Shown here: positions 6,472 to 11,991 of the stretch, one piece after another | Layout: the number at the start of each line of letters is the position of its first letter | Numbering within the stretch: the stretch's first letter is position 1 | Source of the DNA: G020353115 sp964481765 | Lineage (GTDB): Bacteria; Bacteroidota; Bacteroidia; Bacteroidales; VadinHA17 | NCBI GenBank assembly: GCA_964481765.1 | Contig: CAYZVJ010000067.1 | Coordinates: forward strand, 1 to 18,289 | DNA length: 18,289 nt | Direction of reading: 5' to 3' | Made by a program: the position numbers and the translations under genes | Notes under the pieces: model-generated | Seen by the model: only the letters and a program-made list of their open reading frames with translations | Told to the model about the DNA's origin: nothing | The model's database searches: none

Positions 6472-7479
6472 TTATGATTCATACCTTCTTTTAAGGATGT
6501 TGATGAATTGTGTTTCGATCCGGTTAATTTTTTCGACAAAGGGCTTCGGATCACCCAGATAACCTTTCTCATAAAGAAAAGTATAAAACATTTTCAGGGC
6601 AGGCGGACAGGTAACATATTCCCCGGGTTCCGCACCCCATTTCCGTATGATGAAATCGAAAAAGAATTCTTCCAAAAGATTCTTGGTTATATTGGACAGA
6701 ACACAAGGATTATCATGCATGTACAGGTAGACAAAATCAAGGAATATCGGTACAGAGCCTGAAAAAACGACTGAATAATCCTGTAGTCCTTTATCAACAA
6801 GCCATTTCCGGTATCTTGCCTCACAATTCTCCTGCACGGTAAAAAAATGGTCTTCCCAATCATCATACGATGTGTCAGTTAGAAGGTACTTATCCAGTTG
6901 CAGGACCGAATTTATCATTTCCAGGTCTTCCGCATCCGGTAATACTCGCTTTTCTGTAAAAGCTAATTTGCCGTAATCAAACGCTTCAATCCGGATATCC
7001 TGTTCTTTACGGATGAACTCGATCATTGGATTCTCCGGTTGTATGGCTGCCGGGAAAAGGTATTCTTTCCGTTCAAGCATCGATTTAAAAAAATTCCGGG
7101 CTTCCGTCTTATCAAATCCCAATTTATCAGCGATTCGCTGAATAATTTCATTCTCCGATTCGGTGGGTGGTACTTCCGGTTTCCGGAGTGAAATTTCATA
7201 ATTCCAGATTAACGTACCGATTGTTATCAACTCATTCAATTCATTGATATCCGGGTTTTCAAACTGATCGAGCACAGGTTTTGCAAATTCCATAATGGAT
7301 TGGCTGGCAGAAATAGCCCGAAACCCTTCAGGCGCTTCAATATCACTAAAGGGAGGTCGTTTTTCAAATGTAATCCGGTGGGATACAGGCGGTTTCTTCT
7401 CAGGTTTGGATTTTCTTTTCTTTTTTGCAGCAGCCTGAACTCTTCTTTTCGCTACCGCCTTTTTCTTTTTTCGTGGCAT
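6472..7479 (-). CDS. Unknown protein with a Lys/Arg-rich N-terminal tail
   Basis: A 335-residue protein that I do not recognise by name. Residues 1-30 are almost all Lys, Arg and Ala (MPRKKKKAVAKRRVQAAAKK), like the disordered nucleic-acid-binding tails of some DNA- or ribosome-associated proteins. The rest is predicted soluble and helical. A conserved-looking C-terminal module has LSNITKNLLEEFFFDFIIRKW, then CPPALKMFYTFLYEKGYL, resembling helical regions seen with SEC-C-type proteins (weak). No catalytic motif is evident. It precedes the DUF7309-DUF6930-type gene by 38 nt on the same strand, so co-transcription is likely. The tail suggests that this operon acts at nucleic acid, which is inference. 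The ATG at 7479 is preceded by an AT-rich region with no strong -33/-7 pair. Confidence 0.7.
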   Translation of the reverse strand: MPRKKKKAVAKRRVQAAAKKKRKSKPEKKPPVSHRITFEKRPPFSDIEAPEGFRAISASQSIMEFAKPVLDQFENPDINELNELITIGTLIWNYEISLRKPEVPPTESENEIIQRIADKLGFDKTEARNFFKSMLERKEYLFPAAIQPENPMIEFIRKEQDIRIEAFDYGKLAFTEKRVLPDAEDLEMINSVLQLDKYLLTDTSYDDWEDHFFTVQENCEARYRKWLVDKGLQDYSVVFSGSVPIFLDFVYLYMHDNPCVLSNITKNLLEEFFFDFIIRKWGAEPGEYVTCPPALKMFYTFLYEKGYLGDPKPFVEKINRIETQFINILKRRYES

Positions 7480-7630
7480 ATGATGCTTACTTCATTAAGT
7501 CCAGCTTTAATATTAATCATTTTGATTCATAAAACATACCTGTTCATTAAAGAAATCCTGACTATAATTTCAGGAGTAAACTTCGAACTGAAATTATTGA
7601 GTCGAATTCCTGTCCGACCGGCAGGTATAA

Positions 7631-7655
7631 GCAGGGACAGCTACTTTTTAAAATT
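7631..7655 (-). repeat. REP-like repeat copy C (inverted)
   Basis: Contains GCAGGGACAGCTAC followed by TTTTTAAAATT, the reverse complement of the consensus. Together with the copy at 7759 it forms a widely spaced inverted pair. Confidence 0.65.
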
Positions 7656-7758
7656 TCTGTAACATACTGTTTATCTGTATTCTAAGAATTATTAAGCGAT
7701 GAGTAATTATGATAAAAAACAGTCTATCTATTTCTATTACAATTAATAAGATGATTTA

Positions 7759-7790
7759 TTTTAAGTTGGTTGCTGTCCCTACTTATTTGG
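7759..7790 (+). repeat. REP-like repeat copy D, abutting a coding frame
   Basis: Contains AAGTTGGTTGCTGTCCCTAC and then TTATTTGG. Its right end runs directly into the open frame of the small gene at 7831, replacing the place where that gene's start codon would be expected. Confidence 0.75.
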
Positions 7791-7830
7791 CAACAAAAAA
7801 CCCAAAGCAACCTACCGTGTTGGAGCGGCT

Positions 7831-8031
7831 GTGGTGACCGTCTGGGAAAACGAAGGGGAGTACGGTACCTGGAAAAATTTCGAAATAGAGAAACTCTACA
7901 AGAAAGACGACAAGTGGCTGACAACAAACAGCTTTAACGAAAGAGAATTGCTGCAACTAAGAGCAGCGATCGATAAAGCAATTGACGAAGAGGTGGTGAA
8001 ACAAAATGACACGGAGGAAAAGGAGGATTGA
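7831..8031 (+). CDS. Small WEN-motif protein, probably 5'-truncated
   Basis: From the GTG at 7831 the product is 66 residues: VTVWENEGEYGTWKNFEIEK, then YKKDDKWLTTNSFNERELLQL and a charged tail. This resembles a widespread family of small uncharacterised proteins with a VWEN...GT(W/F)...TNSF pattern, which may fold like small ssDNA-binding (PC4/YdbC-like) proteins (weak). The reading frame stays open upstream through NKKPKATYRVGAAV (from 7792), which looks like the true N-terminus, but no ATG precedes it. The sequence before it is a REP-like repeat, with an in-frame stop at 7762. The native start therefore seems to have been lost and the gene may be a pseudogene, unless GTG at 7831 or 7834 is used. 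It lies 131 nt before the XRE gene. Confidence 0.55.
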   Translation: MVTVWENEGEYGTWKNFEIEKLYKKDDKWLTTNSFNERELLQLRAAIDKAIDEEVVKQNDTEEKED

Positions 8032-8105
8032 TAAATTGACAATTTGTATGCATAAAGAAAGGTTTGTGATATCAGTAAATATGTTAAACAACATATATGT
8101 AAAAA

Positions 8106-8136
8106 ATTGAAATGGCATGATTGTGGTATATATTTA
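8106..8136 (+). promoter_or_regulatory. Promoter of the XRE-ImmA operon
   Basis: ATTG (8106-8109) is followed by exactly 19 nt and then TATATTTA (8129-8136), 7 of 8 to the Bacteroidota -7 pattern TAnnTTTG. The predicted transcript start is near 8143, with a leader of about 20 nt before the ATG at 8163. The -7 lies in the centre of the operator dyad. Confidence 0.55.
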
Positions 8137-8155
8137 CCACACAAACCAATGCCAT
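8112..8155. promoter_or_regulatory. Nested dyad operator upstream of the XRE gene
   Basis: Inner dyad: TGTGGTA (8122-8128), 6 nt, TACCACA (8135-8141), perfect. Outer dyad: ATGGCAT (8112-8118) and ATGCCAT (8149-8155), also perfect. The inner arms flank the predicted -7 element. XRE regulators of this type usually repress their own operon, so the neighbouring HTH protein is the obvious binder (inference). Confidence 0.6.
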
Positions 8156-8162
8156 AGAAGAA

Positions 8163-8519
8163 ATGCAATTCAGTGAATTTGTAAAAGACCATCGGGTTAA
8201 TAACAGAATCTCTCTTAGAGAATTCTGCAGGCAAACTGATTTTGATCCAAGTAATTGGAGTAAAATCGAAAGAGGTGTATTAGCCCCTCCAAAAACGCCC
8301 GAACAACTAAATAAGATTGCAGCAGCTCTTGACTTTGAAAAAGATACGGATAATTATAAAACACTATTCGAGCTTGCAGCGATTGAAGCCATACCAAAAA
8401 AAATCCTTGATCAGGAAGTTCTAAATAAATTACCAATCTTTTTCAGGACCGTTCGGGGAGATACACCAACTGAAGAAGAATTGAATAAATTAATTTCAGT
8501 TTTAAAGAATAGTAAATGA
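8163..8519 (+). CDS. XRE-family HTH regulator paired with ImmA/IrrE
   Basis: A helix-turn-helix protein of 118 residues from the ATG at 8163. An in-frame TTG at 8121 lies inside the operator and would add 14 atypical residues, so I reject it. The XRE fold is visible at about residues 3-62: SEFVKDHRVNNRISLREFCR, then DFDPSNWSKIERG as turn and recognition helix, then EQLNKIAAALDF. The C-terminal part (LFELAAIEAIPKKIL ... LPIFFRTVRGDTPTEEELNKL) is the extension usual in regulators encoded with ImmA-type peptidases. Its stop codon overlaps the next start (ATGA at 8516-8519), so translation is coupled. It probably represses the pair by binding the nested dyad and may itself be the substrate cleaved by the peptidase. 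Confidence 0.85.
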   Translation: MQFSEFVKDHRVNNRISLREFCRQTDFDPSNWSKIERGVLAPPKTPEQLNKIAAALDFEKDTDNYKTLFELAAIEAIPKKILDQEVLNKLPIFFRTVRGDTPTEEELNKLISVLKNSK

Positions 8520-9187
8520 TTGATGCAAGTCAATTTACACCCCGCCGATTAAAATTTTCAACTATCCGAAGCATTGCGGAAAAATTCAGGCAAGAACATT
8601 TTGAAGATCCTGATGAGATACCGATAAATATTGAAGATTTAATTGAACGAATATTAAAGATTGAAATTCGACCTGAATTCGGTTTACTTGAAGAGTCAAA
8701 AATTGAATCATTTCTATCAAACGACCTTAAAACAATTGTTATTGATTCCGGAAGGTACTATGAGAAAGCGCATGAAAAGAGAACAAGATTTACTTTAGCT
8801 CATGAAATAGGTCATTTGGTTCTTCATGCAAATGTATATGAAAGCATAACCTTTTCTGAATTTAACGATTTCAGGGATTTCAGATTAAATCTAAATGAAG
8901 ATGACCTGGATTGGTTTGAAATTCAGGTAGATGAATTTGCTGGCAGGTTATTGGTTCCAAGAGGAAAGTTGTTAGATGAAGTTTTGAAACTGAAAGAGCA
9001 AATTGAAAGCTTGATTAAAAAATTGAACCAGGAAAACGATAACAACGAACCTGAACTTACAGAAACACATGTAAAAACCGCTCTTGGAAGAAAATTGAGT
9101 GATAAATTTGGTGTTAACTCAAAAGTGATTGAAATACGATTGAAAAGAGAAGAGATTTTCCAGGAAATTGGGATAAGTTTTGGTTAG
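8516..9187 (+). CDS. ImmA/IrrE family zinc metallopeptidase
   Basis: A 223-residue soluble protease of the ImmA/IrrE family. The zinc motif HEIGH is at residues 96-100 (RTRFTLAHEIGHLVLH). A likely third ligand, Glu140, lies in DEFAGRLLVPRG, as in family members with E-x-x-A-x-x-LL-x-P. The N-terminal part (IRSIAEKFRQEH ... IPINIEDLIERIL) is typical. A charged helical, coiled-coil-like stretch (about 152-182) precedes the C-terminal helix-turn segment (TALGRKLSDKFGVNSKVIEIRL). In known systems such peptidases cleave a partner repressor to switch on stress, mobile-element or toxin functions. Here the overlapping upstream XRE gene is the natural partner. No further gene follows in the same direction for more than 800 nt, so the regulated target, if any, is not obvious. 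Confidence 0.88.
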   Translation: MIDASQFTPRRLKFSTIRSIAEKFRQEHFEDPDEIPINIEDLIERILKIEIRPEFGLLEESKIESFLSNDLKTIVIDSGRYYEKAHEKRTRFTLAHEIGHLVLHANVYESITFSEFNDFRDFRLNLNEDDLDWFEIQVDEFAGRLLVPRGKLLDEVLKLKEQIESLIKKLNQENDNNEPELTETHVKTALGRKLSDKFGVNSKVIEIRLKREEIFQEIGISFG

Positions 9188-9336
9188 CTTAAGTATCAGA
9201 CAGATTAGCTCGCTTAATACAATCTAATTGGTTCAATATAAATTCGTTAGATCTGGAAAATCAGAATTTCGTATATACTTAAACTGCAAGATGGAGTTTC
9301 TCTGTATTTTCATATCAACCAATCCCGAAGCGATGC

Positions 9337-9420
9337 CTATGGCAGAAGGCGGATTTTTCGCCCTTCAGGCGATTAGGGATAAAAACCACGAAGTGGTTGT
9401 CACATAGTGATCTGCCATAG
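9337..9420. ncRNA. Cloverleaf-like structured element (possible RNA or repeat)
   Basis: Outer arms CTATGGCAGA (9337-9346) and TCTGCCATAG (9411-9420) pair perfectly over 10 bp. Between them, in order, are the hairpins TCGCC-CTTCA-GGCGA (9358-9372), AACCAC-GAA-GTGGTT (9384-9398) and CAC-ATA-GTG (9401-9409). It has no tRNA signatures. It could be a structured RNA or a folded mobile repeat of MITE type. Confidence 0.35.
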
Positions 9421-9451
9421 CTCAAACGAAGAGCAAGGAGAGAACCATGAA

Positions 9452-9482
9452 CCGTCTGACCGTTCCAAACGGTCTGACGGAT
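9452..9482. repeat. GTCTGAC hairpin repeat, copy 3
   Basis: CCGTCTGACCGTT and AACGGTCTGACGG pair with a single mismatch at the same central position as copy 2, around a short loop. It is a shorter relative of the elements at 4277 and 5281. Confidence 0.6.
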
Positions 9483-9552
9483 AGGAGATGCACCCCGCCC
9501 CATCGGCCGCAATCACTGGTATTAATTCAAAAGCTTTAAACCCAGCAATCCC

Positions 9553-9587
9553 GTCACTTGTTACGCGTCACTCGTCACTCTTCACCC
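9553..9587 (+). repeat. Degenerate 7-bp tandem array (five units)
   Basis: Reads as GTCACTT, GTTACGC, GTCACTC, GTCACTC, TTCACCC. The 7-nt period is clear although the units vary. Related arrays occur at 11889, 11964, 12098 and 17756. Confidence 0.65.
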
Positions 9588-9694
9588 CGCCGAACTGCAA
9601 CAGCCATTTCCACCATTTCATCCCATAGGTCACAATGATGGCCAATATTCAGTGATAAGAATATTTTTTCTTTATTTTAACCAGAAACAATTTC

Positions 9695-9718
9695 TTAAAA
9701 GGTAGCTGTCCCTATTTG
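9695..9718 (+). repeat. REP-like repeat copy E
   Basis: Contains TTAAAAGGTAGCTGTCCCTA and then TTTG, matching the consensus through the conserved core. Confidence 0.7.
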
Positions 9719-9934
9719 CACAATCCGGAAAATCCTATCGGCATTTTTATTTTATTAAGATCATCTCGTTCAGATGTATTTCGATAAAAAGACGATTAAT
9801 TCAATTGAATGTTATAACATACGCAAAATTATCAAGTTACGTTATTACTCAAACAATTTCAATTAGTTATAATCTTTTTCTTAGAAATATTGCAGATAAG
9901 ATTTGCTTAAAACCGGAATGGGGTGCTTAAAATA

Positions 9935-9960
9935 ACCAGGGACAGACACTTATTTAAATC
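9935..9960 (-). repeat. REP-like repeat copy F (inverted, diverged)
   Basis: Reads CCAGGGACAGACACTTATTT on the plus strand. The AGGGACAG core is kept and the flank is diverged. It opens a cluster of three copies at the end of hipT. Confidence 0.6.
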
Positions 9961-9982
9961 AAATCAGCGATGACCATTAATT

Positions 9983-10012
9983 TTTAAGTCGGTGTGTATC
10001 CCTACTTATTAG
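9983..10012 (+). repeat. REP-like repeat copy G (diverged)
   Basis: Contains AAGTCGGTGTGTATCCCTAC followed by TTATT. It shares the framing and spacing of the consensus, with substitutions in the centre. Confidence 0.6.
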
Positions 10013-10027
10013 AAACCAGGTACTATT

Positions 10028-10060
10028 TCTTAATTCGGTTGATATCCCTGTTTATTTAAC
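10028..10060 (+). repeat. REP-like repeat copy H, inside the 3' end of hipT
   Basis: Contains AATTCGGTTGATATCCCTGT followed by TTATTTAAC. Read on the minus strand it encodes the last nine residues of the HipT-like protein (LNKQGYQPN) and its TAA stop. Confidence 0.7.
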
Positions 10061-11052
10061 CGATTTCTCCTGGTTTGGTACTGAAGAAGATAAGCTCTTT
10101 TCGTTGGGTCATCCAAATAGGATCTCTGTAACAACTCCTCAACAAGTGGTTGCCTCTTTAAAAATGGTTCTAGGATTTTATCTCGTCTGCTATCCTTTAT
10201 CCCCAGTCTCCTTGCATATTCATGAAAATCTTCTAACCCGGTATAACCATGCTTTTTCATTACCTCCGACTTGAAATCATTTTTAAACAGTCCGTTGTCC
10301 AGCGCGAAATCGGTATCATCAACATGAATACGGGTATTTATTAGATCATACGCAGGACTTAATATATAATCACCGCCTGGAGATTCCAGGATTGAGAAGT
10401 TCTTTAAATGAGCATCTCCGTTTGAAAACAGGTAGTTAAATACAATTAATGAAGTCAGTTTTTCAAGTTCAATCATATAAGCCGGAACATATCTTTTTAC
10501 TAATTCAGCAAGCTCTTCACAACTGGACTCATATTTAAAGTTCGGACCGGCATTTTCGGCAGTTTTCCCGGCAAGAGAAGCAAAATCTTCTTTTCCCCAT
10601 TTGGTACCATCATACTTTACATCAAATCGTTTCGTGATATATGCAGGACTTCCATCCCTGAAAAAGATCAATGCATTTCCAGCTGTATTGATTCCATATA
10701 CCTGATGGGCAATTTGCATGGTTAAATGTTCATTGGCCGGAACCTGGTCTACCTTTTTCAGATCTCTGGGGATAGGTTTTAGTATGTAAGTACCCTGCTC
10801 CCCTTCTTTAGTAAGACGTAGTTTATTTTTATCTAAGATCATGGAAAGTTTTTCCTGAACACCCGAGATGGATATGCGTTTACGGTTATCTATAAATTTC
10901 TCATCATCCTCCTCACTGCTTTGTGGGGATGAATAGGACAAAATATGACTGACAGCTTTCCCATTAAAGACTTTATTAAGACAGGTTTTACTATAAGAAT
11001 CAAATCCTTCAGCCAGGGTACCCGGGCAATATTTTATTTCAGGAAAACTCAT
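10030..11052 (-). CDS. hipT: HipT-like serine/threonine kinase toxin (HipA C-terminal type)
   Basis: A 340-residue HipA-fold kinase without the N-terminal HipA subdomain, which the next gene upstream encodes. Motifs in order: a Gly-rich loop RISISGVQEKLSM (60-71) containing S61-I62-S63, the nucleotide-binding Lys in TYILKP (K92), the catalytic loop NGDAHLKNF (211-219, Asp213), and the metal-binding SPAYDLINT (232-240, Asp236). The SIS arrangement resembles the autophosphorylation motif described for HipT of HipBST systems. HipA/HipT kinases phosphorylate tRNA synthetases (GltX or TrpS in known cases); the target here cannot be read. It overlaps the HipS-like gene by 4 nt. The final nine codons and the stop come from a REP-like repeat, so the native C-terminus has probably been altered. 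Confidence 0.88.
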   Translation of the reverse strand: MSFPEIKYCPGTLAEGFDSYSKTCLNKVFNGKAVSHILSYSSPQSSEEDDEKFIDNRKRISISGVQEKLSMILDKNKLRLTKEGEQGTYILKPIPRDLKKVDQVPANEHLTMQIAHQVYGINTAGNALIFFRDGSPAYITKRFDVKYDGTKWGKEDFASLAGKTAENAGPNFKYESSCEELAELVKRYVPAYMIELEKLTSLIVFNYLFSNGDAHLKNFSILESPGGDYILSPAYDLINTRIHVDDTDFALDNGLFKNDFKSEVMKKHGYTGLEDFHEYARRLGIKDSRRDKILEPFLKRQPLVEELLQRSYLDDPTKRAYLLQYQTRRNRLNKQGYQPN

Positions 11053-11375
11053 TCTTTTTCCGGTTTAATGGTTATTGCTCCGATGGTATCGTTCGTAGCA
11101 GTAGCAAGCAATAATCCAAAATGATCATTTTTATCGATTCTCAGTAGCCTGCATTGAAGCTGTTTATTTATACCTTCCGACAGCATATTGAAGAAAAAAG
11201 GGAACAAATGGTCGGATTTATAAACCTGCTGTGATTTTGGTAAAGTAAGGCTAATAGCCGGGCAGCTGTTGTTTATATACCAGACATCGTCATACCTGAA
11301 TTCAAAATCACCACGGTCATATTGAATCAATGAACCAGCCAATCGACCATTATGGTATACCAGTGCTTTACGCAT
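11049..11375 (-). CDS. hipS: HipS-like protein (HipA N-terminal subdomain)
   Basis: A 108-residue protein equivalent to the N-terminal subdomain of full-length HipA. It starts KALVYHNGRLAGSLIQYDRG, has the strand DFEFRYDDVWY, the conserved ISLTLPKSQQVYKSDHLFPFFFNMLSEG region, and ends in FGLLLATATNDTIGAITI. In three-gene HipBST systems this separate subdomain is the direct antitoxin of the kinase, unlike in two-gene HipBA. It starts 3 nt after the hipB stop and overlaps hipT by an ATGA junction (11049-11052), so all three are almost certainly co-translated. I infer the HipS-like role from domain content and gene order; in Bacteroidota split HipA proteins are frequent. Confidence 0.85.
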   Translation of the reverse strand: MRKALVYHNGRLAGSLIQYDRGDFEFRYDDVWYINNSCPAISLTLPKSQQVYKSDHLFPFFFNMLSEGINKQLQCRLLRIDKNDHFGLLLATATNDTIGAITIKPEKE

Positions 11376-11378
11376 TCA

Positions 11379-11591
11379 TTAAAGTTTTATTTGTTTTACT
11401 TCTAACTTCAGTTCCAGACCCAACACAGACGCCAGCTTATTCAGCACATTAATCGTTGGATTTGCCTTCCCTCGCTCAATCTTGTAGACAGTATTCAGGC
11501 TTATTCCTGCCATTTCAGCCAGATCAGGTTGAGTTATCTTCAGGTTCTTTCTTCTCTCTTTAATGGTTTGCCCTATTTCTATAAGTTGCAT
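11379..11591 (-). CDS. hipB: HipB-like XRE regulator / antitoxin
   Basis: A 70-residue XRE helix-turn-helix protein: MQLIEIGQTIKERRKNLKIT, then QPDLAEMAGISLNTVYKIERG as turn and recognition helix, then PTINVLNKLASVLGLELKL. I start it at the ATG at 11591. Longer frames upstream run through the operator sites and encode a hydrophobic, unrelated stretch. It is first in the hipB-hipS-hipT operon and should repress it. Three copies of one operator-like sequence lie upstream, one overlapping this start codon, which supports autoregulation. In HipBA the HTH protein also neutralises the kinase; in HipBST it mainly represses and augments HipS. Confidence 0.88.
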   Translation of the reverse strand: MQLIEIGQTIKERRKNLKITQPDLAEMAGISLNTVYKIERGKANPTINVLNKLASVLGLELKLEVKQIKL

Positions 11592-11605
11592 TATCGTGTG
11601 ATTTT
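11582..11605. promoter_or_regulatory. hipB operator-like site 1 (overlaps the start codon)
   Basis: CATTATCGTGTGATTTTT (11589-11606) matches 16 of 18 bases of the corresponding part of site 3 (11711-11728). The left half is poorly symmetric, perhaps because it encodes the first residues of HipB. Its centre is 61 bp from the centre of site 2. Confidence 0.5.
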
Positions 11606-11621
11606 TCAGTAAAACTAACAT

Positions 11622-11653
11622 GAAAATTACAAAAAAGCAATATAAATCACAAT
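11622..11653 (-). promoter_or_regulatory. Candidate promoter of the hip operon
   Basis: On the minus strand ATTG (11653-11650) is followed by 20 nt and TAATTTTC (11629-11622), 7 of 8 to TAnnTTTG. It gives a leader of about 25 nt. The -33 lies inside operator-like site 2 and the predicted transcript start is next to site 1, as expected for repression. Confidence 0.45.
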
Positions 11654-11666
11654 ATAATATGATATT
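11643..11666. promoter_or_regulatory. hipB operator-like site 2
   Basis: Half-sites TAAATCACAATA and TAATATGATATT each match 10 of 12 bases of the halves of site 3. The centre, between 11654 and 11655, is 61 bp from both neighbouring centres. Confidence 0.55.
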
Positions 11667-11703
11667 ACATGACTTTTTAGATAAAATGGCTCCAGAAATG
11701 ATC

Positions 11704-11727
11704 AAAATCACATTATAATGTGATTTT
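11704..11727. promoter_or_regulatory. hipB operator-like site 3 (perfect 24-nt palindrome)
   Basis: Halves AAAATCACATTA (11704-11715) and TAATGTGATTTT (11716-11727) are exact reverse complements. This is the best-formed of three related sites upstream of hipB and defines their consensus. Confidence 0.65.
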
Positions 11728-11850
11728 TAAAATAAAATTAATTAAGCCAGGTATTGGAGTCTCATATTCGTACCACAGACTCAACAAAGGTATCCCTTCG
11801 GGGCAAGCCGGGGTACGATAAACTCTCGTCGCTCCACTTTTCCGGATACT

Positions 11851-11882
11851 CGAAAAACTATTCCCTAAGGGATGGTTTTTCG
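11851..11882. repeat. Hairpin CGAAAAAC...GTTTTTCG
   Basis: Outer arms CGAAAAAC (11851-11858) and GTTTTTCG (11875-11882) enclose an inner TCCCT/AGGGA stem (11862-11872). It is strongly foldable with no attached gene and is likely a dispersed repeat. Confidence 0.5.
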
Positions 11883-11888
11883 GGATAT

Positions 11889-11909
11889 GCAGTAAGCAGT
11901 TACCAGTAG
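11889..11909 (-). repeat. Degenerate 7-bp tandem array (three units)
   Basis: Reads GCAGTAA, GCAGTTA, CCAGTAG. The reverse complements (TTACTGC, TAACTGC, CTACTGG) resemble units of the array at 17756. Confidence 0.5.
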
Positions 11910-11917
11910 TGTGAACA

Positions 11918-11967
11918 TCGTCTGACCACTGAGCGTTGTATTGTGCGATAGAAAGCTGGTCTGACGA
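11918..11967. repeat. GTCTGAC hairpin repeat, copy 4
   Basis: TCGTCTGACCA (11918-11928) and TGGTCTGACGA (11957-11967) pair with the same single central mismatch seen in copies 2 and 3. The loop is longer (28 nt). Confidence 0.55.
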
Positions 11968-11991
11968 GTGAGGATAGTAGTGAGAAGTGAG
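11964..11991 (-). repeat. Degenerate 7-bp tandem array (four units)
   Basis: Reads ACGAGTG, AGGATAG, TAGTGAG, AAGTGAG. The reverse complement has CTCACTT/CACTCGT-like units, the same type as the array at 9553. It starts within the right arm of GTCTGAC copy 4. Confidence 0.5.

Larger units (their letters stand above)
7480..7830. other. AT-rich gap with two REP-like copies
   Basis: 350 nt upstream of the basic-tailed gene. It holds one inverted (7631-7655) and one direct (7759-7790) REP-like copy, and the last 40 nt are in-frame upstream sequence of the small gene at 7831. No other gene was seen; a plus-strand frame across 7300-7662 is a shadow. Confidence 0.6.
9188..10029. other. Long repeat-rich gap between ImmA and hipT
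   Basis: 840 nt without a credible gene. In order it holds a cloverleaf-like structured element (9337-9420), a GTCTGAC hairpin (9452-9482), a degenerate 7-bp tandem array (9553-9587), and REP-like copies at 9695, 9935 and 9983. A minus-strand frame at 9315-9512 runs through the hairpins and is rejected. An AT-rich block at about 9720-9900 shows nothing I can name. Confidence 0.65.

Noticed and set aside
9553..9587. CRISPR-like array
   Set aside because: The units are 7 bp with no spacers, so this is a degenerate tandem repeat and not a CRISPR array.
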